DNA from: Erysipelotrichaceae bacterium
Lineage (GTDB): Bacteria > Bacillota_I > Bacilli_A > Erysipelotrichales > Erysipelotrichaceae
NCBI GenBank assembly: GCA_017419165.1
Contig: JAFOLW010000042.1
Span: 1 to 53,706 of the forward strand
Reading direction: 5' to 3'
Length of the DNA stretch: 53,706 nucleotides
In this document: positions 17,091 to 26,318 of the stretch, piece by piece
Numbering within the stretch: position 1 is the stretch's first letter
Layout of the letters: each line of letters opens with the position of its first letter
Program-made: the position numbers and the translations under genes
Notes under the pieces: generated by a model
What the model was told of the DNA's origin: nothing
What the model saw: the letters and a program-made list of their open reading frames with translations, nothing else
The model's database searches: none

Positions 17091-18681
17091 CTTTGGGAGT
17101 GAAGCGCGGAGCTCCGAAGAGCCTCACGACATAGTTGCTGCTCAAAAGCTTGTCGTAGTAGTAGTGATATTTTTCCTGCTGCTCTGCCGGTATCATTGCG
17201 GAATGATTGTTCAGATTGATGATATCGAATTTATCGGCATAGGCCTTCCATTCGGGGAGACCTTCTCCGTTGGGGTTGCCGGTCGCAGCGAAGTTGTACC
17301 AATAGTTCTGTATCAGTTCCATGAAGTCGTAGTCGGCTCCGACCCAGTGATACGGGAAGAACGGATTTCTTTCGCCGGTATCGACCCTGCCGAAGACGTA
17401 TGGCATCTCCGCGCAGTGCGGAGAACCGTCGTTGTGACCTCTCTCGGTCTCGTTTTCCTTGGACATGAGCCAGATATAGGCTTTCTTGATCCCTTTCGCA
17501 TGGGTGAGTTCACCGATCTTTGCCGAGCCCAGCAGCATGATGTCGGAAGCGATCGTCGATACCTGTTTTGCCGCTTCGATCCCGTTTGCGGCAGGATACC
17601 ATCTCTTCATGTCTTCCGCCGCATCGGCGAAGGCATCTTCAAGATATTCGTGGAATTTTTCGACAGAATACTCATCGGCTTTCACGGCCGGGAATTCCTG
17701 GGCACAGGATCCCATCAGGACGTCGAAGTCGTTGAATCCGTGGCTGTCCATGATCTCGCCGTATGGTTTCGGGATGAACTCGCCGTCGACGCAGAAGGTG
17801 AAGCCGAAGCCCATCGGTCCGATGCCTTTGGATCTCTGGAATTCTTCGTACTTGTCAAAGAGTTCCCAGGCGTCTTTGGTCCTGAGCTCTTCGACGGACT
17901 TGACGCCGATGTAATTCATATATTCGACGCCGAGCTCTTCCATCCTTTCTCTCGGACCCGGCTGCATGAAGCCCCAGTAGATCGGACCGGATTCGATGGA
18001 GACTCTCTGGATGATGTCTTTCATCAGCGGGGATGCGTGCAAAGCGCCGGTCGCTGCCGCGCCGCCGGACTGTCCGGCTACGGTGATGCGCTTCGGATCG
18101 CCGCCGAATCTTTCGATGTTGTTTTTGACCCAGAGGCAGGCCTGACGGATGTCGTAGAGGGCGTAGTTGCCGCTGGTGCCGCCGGTCTCGGCGGTGAGCT
18201 CCGGATGGGCAAAGAAGCCGAAGAAGCCCAGACGGTAGTTGATGGTGACGACGACGATGTCTTTTCTCTTGGCGAAGCCGATGCCGTCGCAGACGACTTC
18301 ACAGCCCGAACCTGCGACCATGCCGCCGCCGTGGACCCAGATGAAGACCGGGAGCTTGTCTTCCGCCGTCTTTGCCGGAGTCCAGACGTTCAGATAGAGA
18401 CAGTCTTCTTCGTATTGGGAAGGTGCCAGGAACTGCGGGACGCCGTGGACGTTTGCCGGGAGATCCTCCTGTTCCATGACGTGCTGGATGGCGGCTGCGG
18501 AGTACTGCGTCGCTTTGCGGACGCCTCTCCATCTTTCCGGTTCCTGCGGATGCCGGAAGCGGCGGTCACCTACCGGCGGCGCTGCGTACGGGATGCCTTT
18601 GAAGATCTTCACATCCCCTTCTTTGTATCCCTGCAGCCAGCCCTGCTTCACCAGGACTTTTGCGTTTTCAAAATTGTTCAT
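17083..18681 (-). CDS. Type-B carboxylesterase, full length
   Basis: A 532-residue carboxylesterase type B. Motifs: FKGIPYAAPPVG, EEDCLYLNVW, oxyanion VHGGGM, nucleophile elbow AGQSGGA, and the His in GSPHCAEMPYVFG. The length is normal for the family. The nucleophile motif reads GQSGG rather than the more usual GESAG, as in p-nitrobenzyl-esterase relatives. It has no signal peptide. It is the middle gene of a minus-strand operon: an esterase-D-like gene lies 17 nt upstream and the DUF3237 gene overlaps its end by 8 nt. It is only distantly similar to the other type-B enzyme at 5768, suggesting a different substrate rather than recent duplication. Confidence 0.92.
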   Translation of the reverse strand: MNNFENAKVLVKQGWLQGYKEGDVKIFKGIPYAAPPVGDRRFRHPQEPERWRGVRKATQYSAAAIQHVMEQEDLPANVHGVPQFLAPSQYEEDCLYLNVWTPAKTAEDKLPVFIWVHGGGMVAGSGCEVVCDGIGFAKRKDIVVVTINYRLGFFGFFAHPELTAETGGTSGNYALYDIRQACLWVKNNIERFGGDPKRITVAGQSGGAAATGALHASPLMKDIIQRVSIESGPIYWGFMQPGPRERMEELGVEYMNYIGVKSVEELRTKDAWELFDKYEEFQRSKGIGPMGFGFTFCVDGEFIPKPYGEIMDSHGFNDFDVLMGSCAQEFPAVKADEYSVEKFHEYLEDAFADAAEDMKRWYPAANGIEAAKQVSTIASDIMLLGSAKIGELTHAKGIKKAYIWLMSKENETERGHNDGSPHCAEMPYVFGRVDTGERNPFFPYHWVGADYDFMELIQNYWYNFAATGNPNGEGLPEWKAYADKFDIINLNNHSAMIPAEQQEKYHYYYDKLLSSNYVVRLFGAPRFTPKDE

Positions 18682-18698
18682 ACAGATCCTCCTGTTTT

Positions 18699-19502
18699 TT
18701 ATTTTTTCGATAGAAGGTATTCGATGCCTTTGAAGGCATGAGGTGTCCAGAATGCCCAGTCATGGACGCCGTCTTCTTCCTCGTAGAAGAAATCGGCTTT
18801 CTGTTTTTTCAGGAAATCACGCATCTTCCGGTTCGGTTCCAGAAGGAAGTCCTGCAGACCGCAGGCCATGTAGATGCGCGGATTGGCTATGCCGTTTCTG
18901 ACGTTGTTGTTAAAGAGGACTTCCGGATTGTGATCGCTCTTTTCGGCTTTGCGCAGATCGCCGAATGTATCCGTGTAATACTCATAGTTGGCCATGACGG
19001 GATCCGGCATGTCTTTCTTCATGTTCTTGAGGCCGCCGACGATCAGGGCGGAAGACAAGGCGATGACGCCGCCGAAGGTCTTCGGGAACATGAGCCCGGT
19101 ATGCAGGGCACCGAAGCCGCCCATGGATACGCCTGCGATCAGGGTATCTTCTTTTTTCTTTGCCAGTCCGAAGGTATCCTGCAGATACTTGATGAGGTCT
19201 TCGCCGATGAAGTGGGCGTACTTGTGGCCGGTCGCTTCTTTATCGACATAGAAGCTGATGTCGCCGTTGGGCATGACGACAGCCAGGTTGTATCTCATCG
19301 AGAATTCGGCTGCCGCGGAATTGTAGAGCCAGTCGGTGCTGTCTCCGGAATATCCGTGCAGCAGGATGAGGGTCTTCGTCTTTCTTTTGTAGTATGGATT
19401 GCCTTTCATGAAGAACGGGACATCTTTGGGCGGAAGATGCATGTAGAATTCCCCGTTTCTGGCAAGAGATTCGGCCCGGAAGCGGACATGTAATGTCGAC
19501 AT
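18699..19502 (-). CDS. Esterase-D/tributyrin-esterase-like alpha/beta hydrolase
   Basis: A 267-residue putative esterase of the esterase D/EstA group, which hydrolyses short-chain acyl esters. Motifs: LLHGYSGD oxyanion loop, a nucleophile elbow GVSMGGFG, and a late EDGVHDWAFW with the catalytic His. The VVMPNGDISFYVD stretch matches the PD..SWY region of tributyrin esterases. The ATG is preceded by AAAGGAG at a good distance. It is the first gene of the 16668-19502 minus-strand operon, divergent from the solute-binding-protein gene, with which it probably shares regulation. Confidence 0.88.
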   Translation of the reverse strand: MSTLHVRFRAESLARNGEFYMHLPPKDVPFFMKGNPYYKRKTKTLILLHGYSGDSTDWLYNSAAAEFSMRYNLAVVMPNGDISFYVDKEATGHKYAHFIGEDLIKYLQDTFGLAKKKEDTLIAGVSMGGFGALHTGLMFPKTFGGVIALSSALIVGGLKNMKKDMPDPVMANYEYYTDTFGDLRKAEKSDHNPEVLFNNNVRNGIANPRIYMACGLQDFLLEPNRKMRDFLKKQKADFFYEEEDGVHDWAFWTPHAFKGIEYLLSKK

Positions 19503-19607
19503 ATTAAAAATCTCCTTTGTACTGATTTTATTTTAGAGAATCATGACCTACTGAGAATATTAAAAAAGTGTCTTTGTTTTTTGACTTTGCTGCCGATCGT
19601 GCGTCGA

Positions 19608-19619
19608 TTCCCGAGGGAA
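19608..19619. promoter_or_regulatory. Candidate operator palindrome in the divergent esterase/binding-protein promoter region
   Basis: TTCCC and GGGAA flank GA in a perfect 12-bp palindrome within the 216-bp gap between the two divergent transcription units. AT-rich -10-like stretches occur on both sides, but exact promoters could not be fixed. It could bind a shared regulator; no other copy was recognised elsewhere by eye. Confidence 0.3.
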
Positions 19620-19718
19620 AAGGTAAATATTCAAAAGTGGATATTATATTTTTTAAAGTATTAGGATCACGGATCTGATTAAATGGAAATAACGAAAGGA
19701 CTAAAAAAGGAGAAAATA

Positions 19719-21215
19719 ATGAAAAAACTTTTAGTTGTTTTAGCTGCTTTGCTTCTTTTGACATCCATGACAGGATGCTCGGGAGGCGGTAATGAGCAGA
19801 AGGGAGACGAACCTTCCGTAATCACGATCGATATGTCTACGCTGTTCATCGTTCCGGCTTTGGAAGCGACGCAGAAGGTAGAAGATCAGATCAATGATTA
19901 TCTTCTGAATACTTTAGGCGAGACCGATTATAAGATCCATCTGAGGATCACTTCGATCGGCGACTATCTGCAGTCGATCCCGATGGAGCTGGCCGGCGGT
20001 GCCGACGGTTCCGTCGATATCGTTCAGGTATTCGATGTTGCCGGCTGGTCTGACAACGGTTATATCATCCCGCTGGATCCGTATCTCGACAACGAACTTA
20101 AACCGACTTACGAGATGATTAAGCCGATCATGGGCAACGGCAGAGTCGGCGGTCAGACATATATGATGCCTCGTTACTTCGGTACGGTCCTCGACTGGAA
20201 GTGGATCTACAATAAAGATCTGGTCGATGCTGCCGGTATCGATGTTTCCAAGATCACCGATATCGACACGCTCGGTGATGCGCTGGCCGAACTCAAGGTC
20301 GCTTATCCGGATGAGCACTTCCTGGTATATTGCGATCAGTTCAACAGACTCTACAACCTCAAGACACACACTTCGCAGGTCGGTACTTATACCGCGACGG
20401 TCGGCGACAGCACGACTTTATACGACTACTATGAGACGGACGCGTTCAAGGATGCCATCTATAAGGCATACGAGTTCCGTCAGAAGGGTTATGCGGACCC
20501 GGAAGGTTCCGCCAACACACTGAGCCATGACGCCGTCGTCATGGGCGGTTCGGCAAAGGGCGTCATCATGGGTCACTCCAACGATCCCGAATCCATCGCT
20601 ACGATGTTCTCTACGACCAACACTTACGGTGCAAACTTCGGTGCCGTCACCATCGGTATCGATGATCTGGCGACCGACACATTGGGCATCGGTATCTCTC
20701 ATGCCTGCAAGGATCCGGCTTCTGCAGCGAAGTTCATCAACCTGCTGTACACGGATCAGTTCGTATGGGATTCCCTGATCTTCGGTGCCGAAGGCCAGGA
20801 CTATGAATGGAATGAAGATCATACAAAGATCAGATATCCGGAAGGCTTAGACTTCAACACCGTACCTTACAACTGCATGTACTCCTGCGGTATGATCGGC
20901 AACGGCTTCGATTTCTTCCTCGAGTATGAATCAGGAAATGAGACCGGTTCCAACGGCGAATACGGCAAGATCCTCTTCGAAAAGGCATCCGTACCTCCTC
21001 TCTACGGTTTCATCCCTGTAACGACCAACGTCCTCAATGAGGTCACGGCCGTCTCCAACGTCGTCGAACAGTACAGCAGCGTTCTGATGTACGGCGATGT
21101 CAATCCGGATGAGAAGTATCCTGAATTCATCGCGGCTCTGAAGGATGCCGGCATCGACAGGATCGTTGCGGACTTCCAGGCACAGGCCGATGAGTGGGTC
21201 AAAGTCAACAAATAA
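19719..21215 (+). CDS. ABC sugar-importer solute-binding lipoprotein (DUF3502 type, LipO-like)
   Basis: A 498-residue extracellular binding lipoprotein. The start at 19719 is set by AAGGAG 6 nt upstream, followed by a lipoprotein signal (hydrophobic core, TGC lipobox, Cys20). The body has the type-1 extracellular binding-protein layout, and the C-terminal part from about YGFIPVTTNV resembles DUF3502, found with LplB/LplC permeases. It should capture the substrate of the importer encoded at 25340-27233. It is transcribed alone, with a strong terminator just before the sensor kinase gene, which fits the high binding-protein level such systems need. Confidence 0.9.
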   Translation: MKKLLVVLAALLLLTSMTGCSGGGNEQKGDEPSVITIDMSTLFIVPALEATQKVEDQINDYLLNTLGETDYKIHLRITSIGDYLQSIPMELAGGADGSVDIVQVFDVAGWSDNGYIIPLDPYLDNELKPTYEMIKPIMGNGRVGGQTYMMPRYFGTVLDWKWIYNKDLVDAAGIDVSKITDIDTLGDALAELKVAYPDEHFLVYCDQFNRLYNLKTHTSQVGTYTATVGDSTTLYDYYETDAFKDAIYKAYEFRQKGYADPEGSANTLSHDAVVMGGSAKGVIMGHSNDPESIATMFSTTNTYGANFGAVTIGIDDLATDTLGIGISHACKDPASAAKFINLLYTDQFVWDSLIFGAEGQDYEWNEDHTKIRYPEGLDFNTVPYNCMYSCGMIGNGFDFFLEYESGNETGSNGEYGKILFEKASVPPLYGFIPVTTNVLNEVTAVSNVVEQYSSVLMYGDVNPDEKYPEFIAALKDAGIDRIVADFQAQADEWVKVNK

Positions 21216-21239
21216 TCTTTGAGACACGATTTGTAAACT

Positions 21240-21266
21240 GAGCGGGACGTGATTCCCGCTCTTTTT
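21240..21266 (+). terminator. Terminator after the solute-binding protein gene
   Basis: GAGCGGGA and TCCCGCTC pair across a short loop and are followed by TTTTT. The TATAAT that may serve the sensor kinase gene begins only 4 nt later (21270-21275). Confidence 0.87.
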
Positions 21267-21298
21267 AGTTATAATGAATAGTGGACGATAAGGACCTG

Positions 21299-23008
21299 AT
21301 GGAAAAGTCATTGATTAGAAAAATGCTGATCCTGATCAGCGGGATCATGATCTCTTCGCTGTTGTTTTTTATTGTGATCTCGCTGACTTACGACACGTTC
21401 TACAGACAGACGCTCATCAAAGACAACAGCCGCATCGCTTCCAACTGGACTTCTTCGATCGACAACAGGCTCAACACGGTATACGAACACATTTTTGACG
21501 TGGCGAATATCATATTCAGGAAGAACGAGATCCGTTCGGGATCGCCTGAGATCGATTATGTGAGCCGGAACAGTCTGCTCGATGTGCTGGAATCAAAGAT
21601 CATGAGTTCTCCGGACATCACCGCTATCTTTGTGACCGATACGGAGAACGAGCTTTTCCTCTATCACAACAGCCCGGTCATCTCCGGTATCGAAAACAAC
21701 AACCTGAAGTTTTTTCTGAGGGACTACAGTTTTTCAAATAATTATTCCGTCAGAAACAAGCAGTGGAAGACGGTCCGGATCATGGACAGCGCCTACTATT
21801 ACAATGCCATGAAGCTGGGCAAGTATGTCATCGGTGCCGTCAGCGGTTTCGATCTTTATGATCTCTCCGCCAATGAAGAGCTTTCCGACGGCGTGGAACT
21901 TTACATCGATGCGGGAGACGAGATCTATCCGATACAGGGACATGACGATCTTACGGGATATATCGACCGGAACAAGAGCGAAAGCTATTTTGCCGGCGGC
22001 TATGTCATCGTTCCGACCGCCCAGAAAAACGCGGATGCCGTGACTTATCTCGTGTCGAAGACGGAGAACATCGGACAGCTGTGGAGACTGTCTTCGTTTT
22101 TTATGATCGCAGACAGCGCCGTCTGCGTCATCCTGGCCGTCATCCTCATCTACAACACGAACCGCAGGATCAAAGAGCCGATCAGGGACCTGATCGATGC
22201 CAACAGAAGACTGTCGGAAGGCAATTTTGAATACAAGCTGGATGTCCTGCAGGCCGGCAGCGCGGAATTCGAAGGTCTCTACGGAAGCTTCAATGAGATG
22301 TCGGACAGGATCAAAGATCTGACGATCGAGCAGTATGATTCGGAGATCAAGAGACAGCAGAACCAGCTGAAGATGCTCAGGGCTCAGGTGAAGCCGCACA
22401 CTTTCCTGAATGCGATCAACACGATCAACAACCTGACGTATACGGGCAGCGGCGAAGACATACGGCAGTATATCTCCGCTTTCGCTTCGTTCACCAGATA
22501 CATGCTGTATAAGGCCAAGGACTGGACGGTCGTGGAAGACGAGATCAAAAACATCAACAGTTATGTGAAGATGCAGCAGATCCGCTTCCCCGAAAGCATC
22601 GAGATCATCTACGATATCGACCCGGAGATCTACAGCGAGCAGATCCCTTACCTGACGCTCTTTTCGCTGGTGCAGAACTCTTTCAAACACGCGATGACGC
22701 TGGAAAACAAGGCGTATATCGATATCAGAGGAGAGTACTATGAGGAAGAAGGCTTCAAGGGTTTCCGTCTGATCGAAGAAGACAACGGACCGGGTTTCAG
22801 CGAAGCGGCCCTGCAGAAGCTGGCAACGGCGGAGGAAGATGACCCGTTCACCAAGGAACATTTGGGTCTGACCAATGTGCGTTATTCCCTGAATCTGATC
22901 TACAGGAGAGACGATCTTCTGCGGATATCGAATAAGAAAGAAGGCGGTGCTCACATCGAGCTGCTGATACCGGAACAGGAGGCGGAAGATGAAACTGTTG
23001 ATCTGTGA
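21299..23008 (+). CDS. YesM-type sensor histidine kinase
   Basis: A 569-residue membrane sensor. A first membrane segment (residues about 9-29), an extracellular sensor domain of about 230 residues and a second membrane segment (about 262-286) lead into a HAMP linker, then the His_kinase phosphoacceptor region with KPHTFLNA and an HATPase domain with NSFKHA and DNGPGF. In most YesM proteins the acceptor motif reads NPHFLYN, so KPHTFLN is a mild variant. The frame is open from a GTG at 21281; I prefer the ATG at 21299, 5 nt after AAGGA. It overlaps the response regulator by 20 nt. It presumably senses the imported compound or the loaded binding protein. Confidence 0.9.
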   Translation: MEKSLIRKMLILISGIMISSLLFFIVISLTYDTFYRQTLIKDNSRIASNWTSSIDNRLNTVYEHIFDVANIIFRKNEIRSGSPEIDYVSRNSLLDVLESKIMSSPDITAIFVTDTENELFLYHNSPVISGIENNNLKFFLRDYSFSNNYSVRNKQWKTVRIMDSAYYYNAMKLGKYVIGAVSGFDLYDLSANEELSDGVELYIDAGDEIYPIQGHDDLTGYIDRNKSESYFAGGYVIVPTAQKNADAVTYLVSKTENIGQLWRLSSFFMIADSAVCVILAVILIYNTNRRIKEPIRDLIDANRRLSEGNFEYKLDVLQAGSAEFEGLYGSFNEMSDRIKDLTIEQYDSEIKRQQNQLKMLRAQVKPHTFLNAINTINNLTYTGSGEDIRQYISAFASFTRYMLYKAKDWTVVEDEIKNINSYVKMQQIRFPESIEIIYDIDPEIYSEQIPYLTLFSLVQNSFKHAMTLENKAYIDIRGEYYEEEGFKGFRLIEEDNGPGFSEAALQKLATAEEDDPFTKEHLGLTNVRYSLNLIYRRDDLLRISNKKEGGAHIELLIPEQEAEDETVDL

Positions 23009-24566
23009 TGACGATATTTCGACGATCGATGTCATTCAGTCCCAGCTGGATCTTTCACAGCTCGGGATCTCCAGGATATTCCGCGCATACAACGGAAAGA
23101 TGGCGGAGAACATCATAGACGAGCAGAAGCCCGATCTGATCCTTTGCGATATCGATATGCCGGTATGCAACGGCATGCAAGTGCTGGAATATGCTTACGA
23201 GAAAGACAGGGACATCGAGTTCTCTTTCCTGACTTGTTACGAAAAATTCGAATATGCGCAAAAGGCCATCCAGTACGGCGCCACCGATTATCTCACCAAG
23301 CCTTTCGATCTGGAGGATGTGAAGGCGTGCATACAGAAGATGGCCGCCAACGCGACGAAGAAGCGGACGACGCACAGCGTTCAGGCGCGGAACGATTCTC
23401 TCATGTCATCGATCTTCCGCCAGGCCAGCGACGGCATCCTGGGGACGGACAAGGAGATCGTGGATGCCGCCCTTCGCAGCAACGGCATCGATTTTTCGGC
23501 CGGCAGCAGCTGGCGCATCGTCTTCAGCTGTGCGGACATGACCGACGCCATCCGGAAGACCTGGAACAAGGAACTGCTGGTCTTCACGGCTTCCCGCATC
23601 CACGACGAGGCTCTGCTGGACTATGTCGGTTCGGCACACACGGTCGTCAATTCCGATGACCGTTTCGTTTGGAGCTTCTGTTTCGTCAACGAAGCGATGG
23701 ACGACGAGACGCTGAAGGAAAGATGCGGGAAACTGATCGGCTTTGCCCAGAACTATATGTCGATGGATCCGGTCATCCTGATCTCAAAGCCCTTCCCTTT
23801 CTACAAGACGGCCGACGTGGTCTGCGACCTTTACGAGAAGATGCGCAAGATCCGCTACTATTCCGGAAAGATCTTCTTTGATGACGAAGAGTTCGATCCG
23901 CTCGAGAAACAACAGGTCGGTCTCGATGAGAACCAGATCCTGTGGTATCTGAAGAAGCGGGACGAAGCGGGATACGAAGAATACATCGCTTCCGTTCTGA
24001 ACAATCTGAACTGCACGAAAGAGGAACTGGATCATTTCCGCAGGGAGCTGATCAACGTTTTTGTGACGCATTTCCGCGACAACGGCATGCGTTCCAATTC
24101 GGTCTTCATGGACAAGAGAGTCGTGGAGGCCAACGAAAAAGCCTGCATGGGCAGATGTTTCATGGAAGAATACGCAAAGACCCTCTTTGATCTGCAGCAG
24201 AACGAGGTGCAGAGCGTCCTGGATTCCGAGGACATCATGGTCAGAGCCAAGAAATACATCGATGAGAATTTCCGGGAGAACATCGACCGCAACGATGTGG
24301 CAGCCGTGACTTTCGTCACGCCGAACTATCTTTCCAAACTCTTCAAGAACACCATGAACATGAACCTGAGGGAATACATCAATCAGCTCAGGATCGAGGA
24401 AGCCAAGAGGCTGCTGCTGTCGACGCCGATGTCGGTCTCGGAGATCGCATCCTATGTCGGTTATTACAACATTTCCTATTTTTCGACGGTCTTCCACAAG
24501 GTCGTAGGTGTCTCTCCGTTCGACTGGCGGAATCAGAAAGGAGAAAAAGAAGATGCGTCTTTCTGA
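22989..24566 (+). CDS. YesN-type AraC-family response regulator
   Basis: A 525-residue regulator. The N-terminal receiver domain has the acidic pair (CDDD), phospho-acceptor Asp54 in LCDIDMP and the conserved Lys in LTKPF. A long middle region of about 270 residues, typical of YesN proteins, connects to a C-terminal AraC-type double helix-turn-helix (LSKLFKNTMNMN and SEIASYVGYYNISYF). It is coupled to the kinase gene by a 20-nt overlap. It most likely activates the importer and esterase operons of the island; no binding site could be identified from the sequence. Confidence 0.92.
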   Translation: MKLLICDDDISTIDVIQSQLDLSQLGISRIFRAYNGKMAENIIDEQKPDLILCDIDMPVCNGMQVLEYAYEKDRDIEFSFLTCYEKFEYAQKAIQYGATDYLTKPFDLEDVKACIQKMAANATKKRTTHSVQARNDSLMSSIFRQASDGILGTDKEIVDAALRSNGIDFSAGSSWRIVFSCADMTDAIRKTWNKELLVFTASRIHDEALLDYVGSAHTVVNSDDRFVWSFCFVNEAMDDETLKERCGKLIGFAQNYMSMDPVILISKPFPFYKTADVVCDLYEKMRKIRYYSGKIFFDDEEFDPLEKQQVGLDENQILWYLKKRDEAGYEEYIASVLNNLNCTKEELDHFRRELINVFVTHFRDNGMRSNSVFMDKRVVEANEKACMGRCFMEEYAKTLFDLQQNEVQSVLDSEDIMVRAKKYIDENFRENIDRNDVAAVTFVTPNYLSKLFKNTMNMNLREYINQLRIEEAKRLLLSTPMSVSEIASYVGYYNISYFSTVFHKVVGVSPFDWRNQKGEKEDASF

Positions 24567-25221
24567 AAGACTGAAAAAAGACAGGGAACAGCTGAAAAGA
24601 CTCCCCGATAAAAAAAGCCGGCTGATGTTCATCTGGGACTACTACAAGATCCCCATCCTGACGCTGGTCTGCGTGCTGCTCATCTCTTTGATTGCGGCAG
24701 TCAACAACATCGGCAGGCCGCAGGTGTCCATGTATGTCGTGCTTCTCAACAACGATTCCTCAGTCGTGAGATGCGACGATACCGTTTTTGACAGGTATCT
24801 GGAGAAAGCCGGTCTGGATCTTTCCGGAAAGAAGGCAAATATCGCCGTTGATTATTCCCTGGGGAACGAATTCAACGAGTCCGCGGACATCGAGACGCTG
24901 CAGGTCCTGACGGCCCTGTTCACGGTCTCGGATCTGGACCTCTATGTCTCGCCGCAGGAGTATTTCGAATATTTCGCAAAAGAAAACGGTCTTGCGGATC
25001 TGAGCAGACTGATCGACGGATCTCTTCTGGAGAAGCACAAGGAAGATCTGTATTACTGCGACACTGCCGACGGCGGACGGGTGCTGGCCGGCATCATACT
25101 GAGGCCCGGTTCGCCGCTTCATGAGGCGTCTTACTACCATGACGAGGTCATCATCGGCGCCGTAAGCAATGCCGCCAATATGGCGGAGGCCGTCGCTTTC
25201 ATCAGCGAGATCCTGAAGTGA
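24553..25221 (+). CDS. Single-pass membrane protein following the YesMN pair
   Basis: A 222-residue protein with a basic cytoplasmic N-terminus, one strong membrane segment at about residues 36-56 (ILTLVCVLLISLIA) and an extracellular domain of about 165 residues with no motif I recognise. The start at 24553 has AAAGGAG 9 nt upstream and overlaps the end of the response regulator gene. The topology and position suggest an accessory of the sensor or of the importer, but this is inference. Its last codons and stop are built into a terminator hairpin. Confidence 0.75.
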   Translation: MRLSERLKKDREQLKRLPDKKSRLMFIWDYYKIPILTLVCVLLISLIAAVNNIGRPQVSMYVVLLNNDSSVVRCDDTVFDRYLEKAGLDLSGKKANIAVDYSLGNEFNESADIETLQVLTALFTVSDLDLYVSPQEYFEYFAKENGLADLSRLIDGSLLEKHKEDLYYCDTADGGRVLAGIILRPGSPLHEASYYHDEVIIGAVSNAANMAEAVAFISEILK

Positions 25222-25236
25222 GGATCTCTTTTTTTC
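25207..25236 (+). terminator. Terminator overlapping the stop codon of the YesMN operon
   Basis: GAGATCCT and AGGATCTC form a perfect 8-bp stem around GAAGTG, followed by seven T. The TGA stop (25219-25221) lies inside the hairpin, so a ribosome finishing the gene would cover it. The permease operon downstream then needs its own promoter. Confidence 0.8.
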
Positions 25237-25339
25237 TGCGGGCAGAAATGTAAAAATACAGTGTACTTTTTTTAATGATAGCTTTACGGGCTTGAATTAA
25301 TATGTAAATAGGATGCTTATACAGTAAAGGAGTTTAATT

Positions 25340-26308
25340 ATGTCTGACATCAAGAAGACTCGGAGTTCTGAATTCGACGATGTTCTGAAAGAACAGCGGA
25401 AACTTCAGCGCAAAGAGAAATTCAAGAACGACTTCCCGCTTTACATGATGATGCTTCCGGGTATTCTGTATCTGATCGCCAACAACTATCTGCCGATGTT
25501 CGGTATCCTGCTGGCGTTCAAGAGGATCAATTATGCGGTCGGTATCCTCAAGAGCCCATGGGTCGGCTTGGACAACTTTGAATATCTGTTCAAGACCAAG
25601 GATGCCTTCATCATGATCAGGAACACCCTGGCATACAATGCCGTCTGGATCGTCATGGACCTGGCGATCGCCGTCTTCATCGCTTTATGCATGAACGAGA
25701 TCGCGCAAAGAAAGATCGCAAAGATCATCCAGCCGATCATCTGCTTCCCTTCGATGGTCTCGGCGGTCATCCTTTCCTTCCTGGTCTATGCTTTCCTGAG
25801 CCACAGCTACGGTTATCTGAATACGAGGTTCTTTGCGGATAATCCGGTTCAGTGGTACACGACAGCCAGGTACTGGCCGCTCCTGCTGACGATCGTTCAC
25901 ATCTGGCAGGGCGCCGGACAGAGCTCGGTCATCTACATGGCGAGTATCGGCGGTATCGACAAGGGCCTCTACGAGTCCGCCAGGATCGACGGTGCGACCA
26001 AGTTCGAGCAGATCCGTTACATCACGCTTCCTCTGCTGAAGCCGATGATCACGATGATGCTGCTGCTGTCGATCGGCCGTATCTTCAACTCGGATTTCGG
26101 TCTGTTCTATCAGGTCACATTGAATAACGGCATGCTTTATGAGACGACGCAGACGATCGATACCTTCGTCTACCGCGCTTTGATGCAGTCCAACAACGTC
26201 GGTCAGTCTTCGGCAGCCAGCGTCTTCCAGGCGGTGATCGGTTTCATCCTGGTCCTGCTTTCCAACATGCTGGTACGTAAGATCAACCCGGAGAACTCGC
26301 TGTTCTAG
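25340..26308 (+). CDS. Carbohydrate ABC importer permease, LplB type
   Basis: A 322-residue inner-membrane permease. The N-terminus is charged and cytoplasmic, followed by six membrane segments. The coupling-helix EAA motif reads YESARIDGATKFEQI, as in LplB/YtcP family members that pair with DUF3502-type binding proteins. AAAGGAG lies 9 nt before the ATG. It is 10 nt ahead of the second permease gene. The pair forms the translocation channel for the island's substrate; the ATPase is either the operon's own (30361) or the stand-alone one (8171). Confidence 0.93.
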   Translation: MSDIKKTRSSEFDDVLKEQRKLQRKEKFKNDFPLYMMMLPGILYLIANNYLPMFGILLAFKRINYAVGILKSPWVGLDNFEYLFKTKDAFIMIRNTLAYNAVWIVMDLAIAVFIALCMNEIAQRKIAKIIQPIICFPSMVSAVILSFLVYAFLSHSYGYLNTRFFADNPVQWYTTARYWPLLLTIVHIWQGAGQSSVIYMASIGGIDKGLYESARIDGATKFEQIRYITLPLLKPMITMMLLLSIGRIFNSDFGLFYQVTLNNGMLYETTQTIDTFVYRALMQSNNVGQSSAASVFQAVIGFILVLLSNMLVRKINPENSLF

Positions 26309-26318
26309 GAGAAACAAG

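Noticed and set aside
16912..18741. A 609-codon open frame on the plus strand, antisense to the type-B carboxylesterase and DUF3237 genes
   Set aside because: Its translation is low-complexity, rich in Val, Asp, Phe and Arg, with no domain; it mirrors the codon pattern of two well-supported minus-strand genes with clear motifs.
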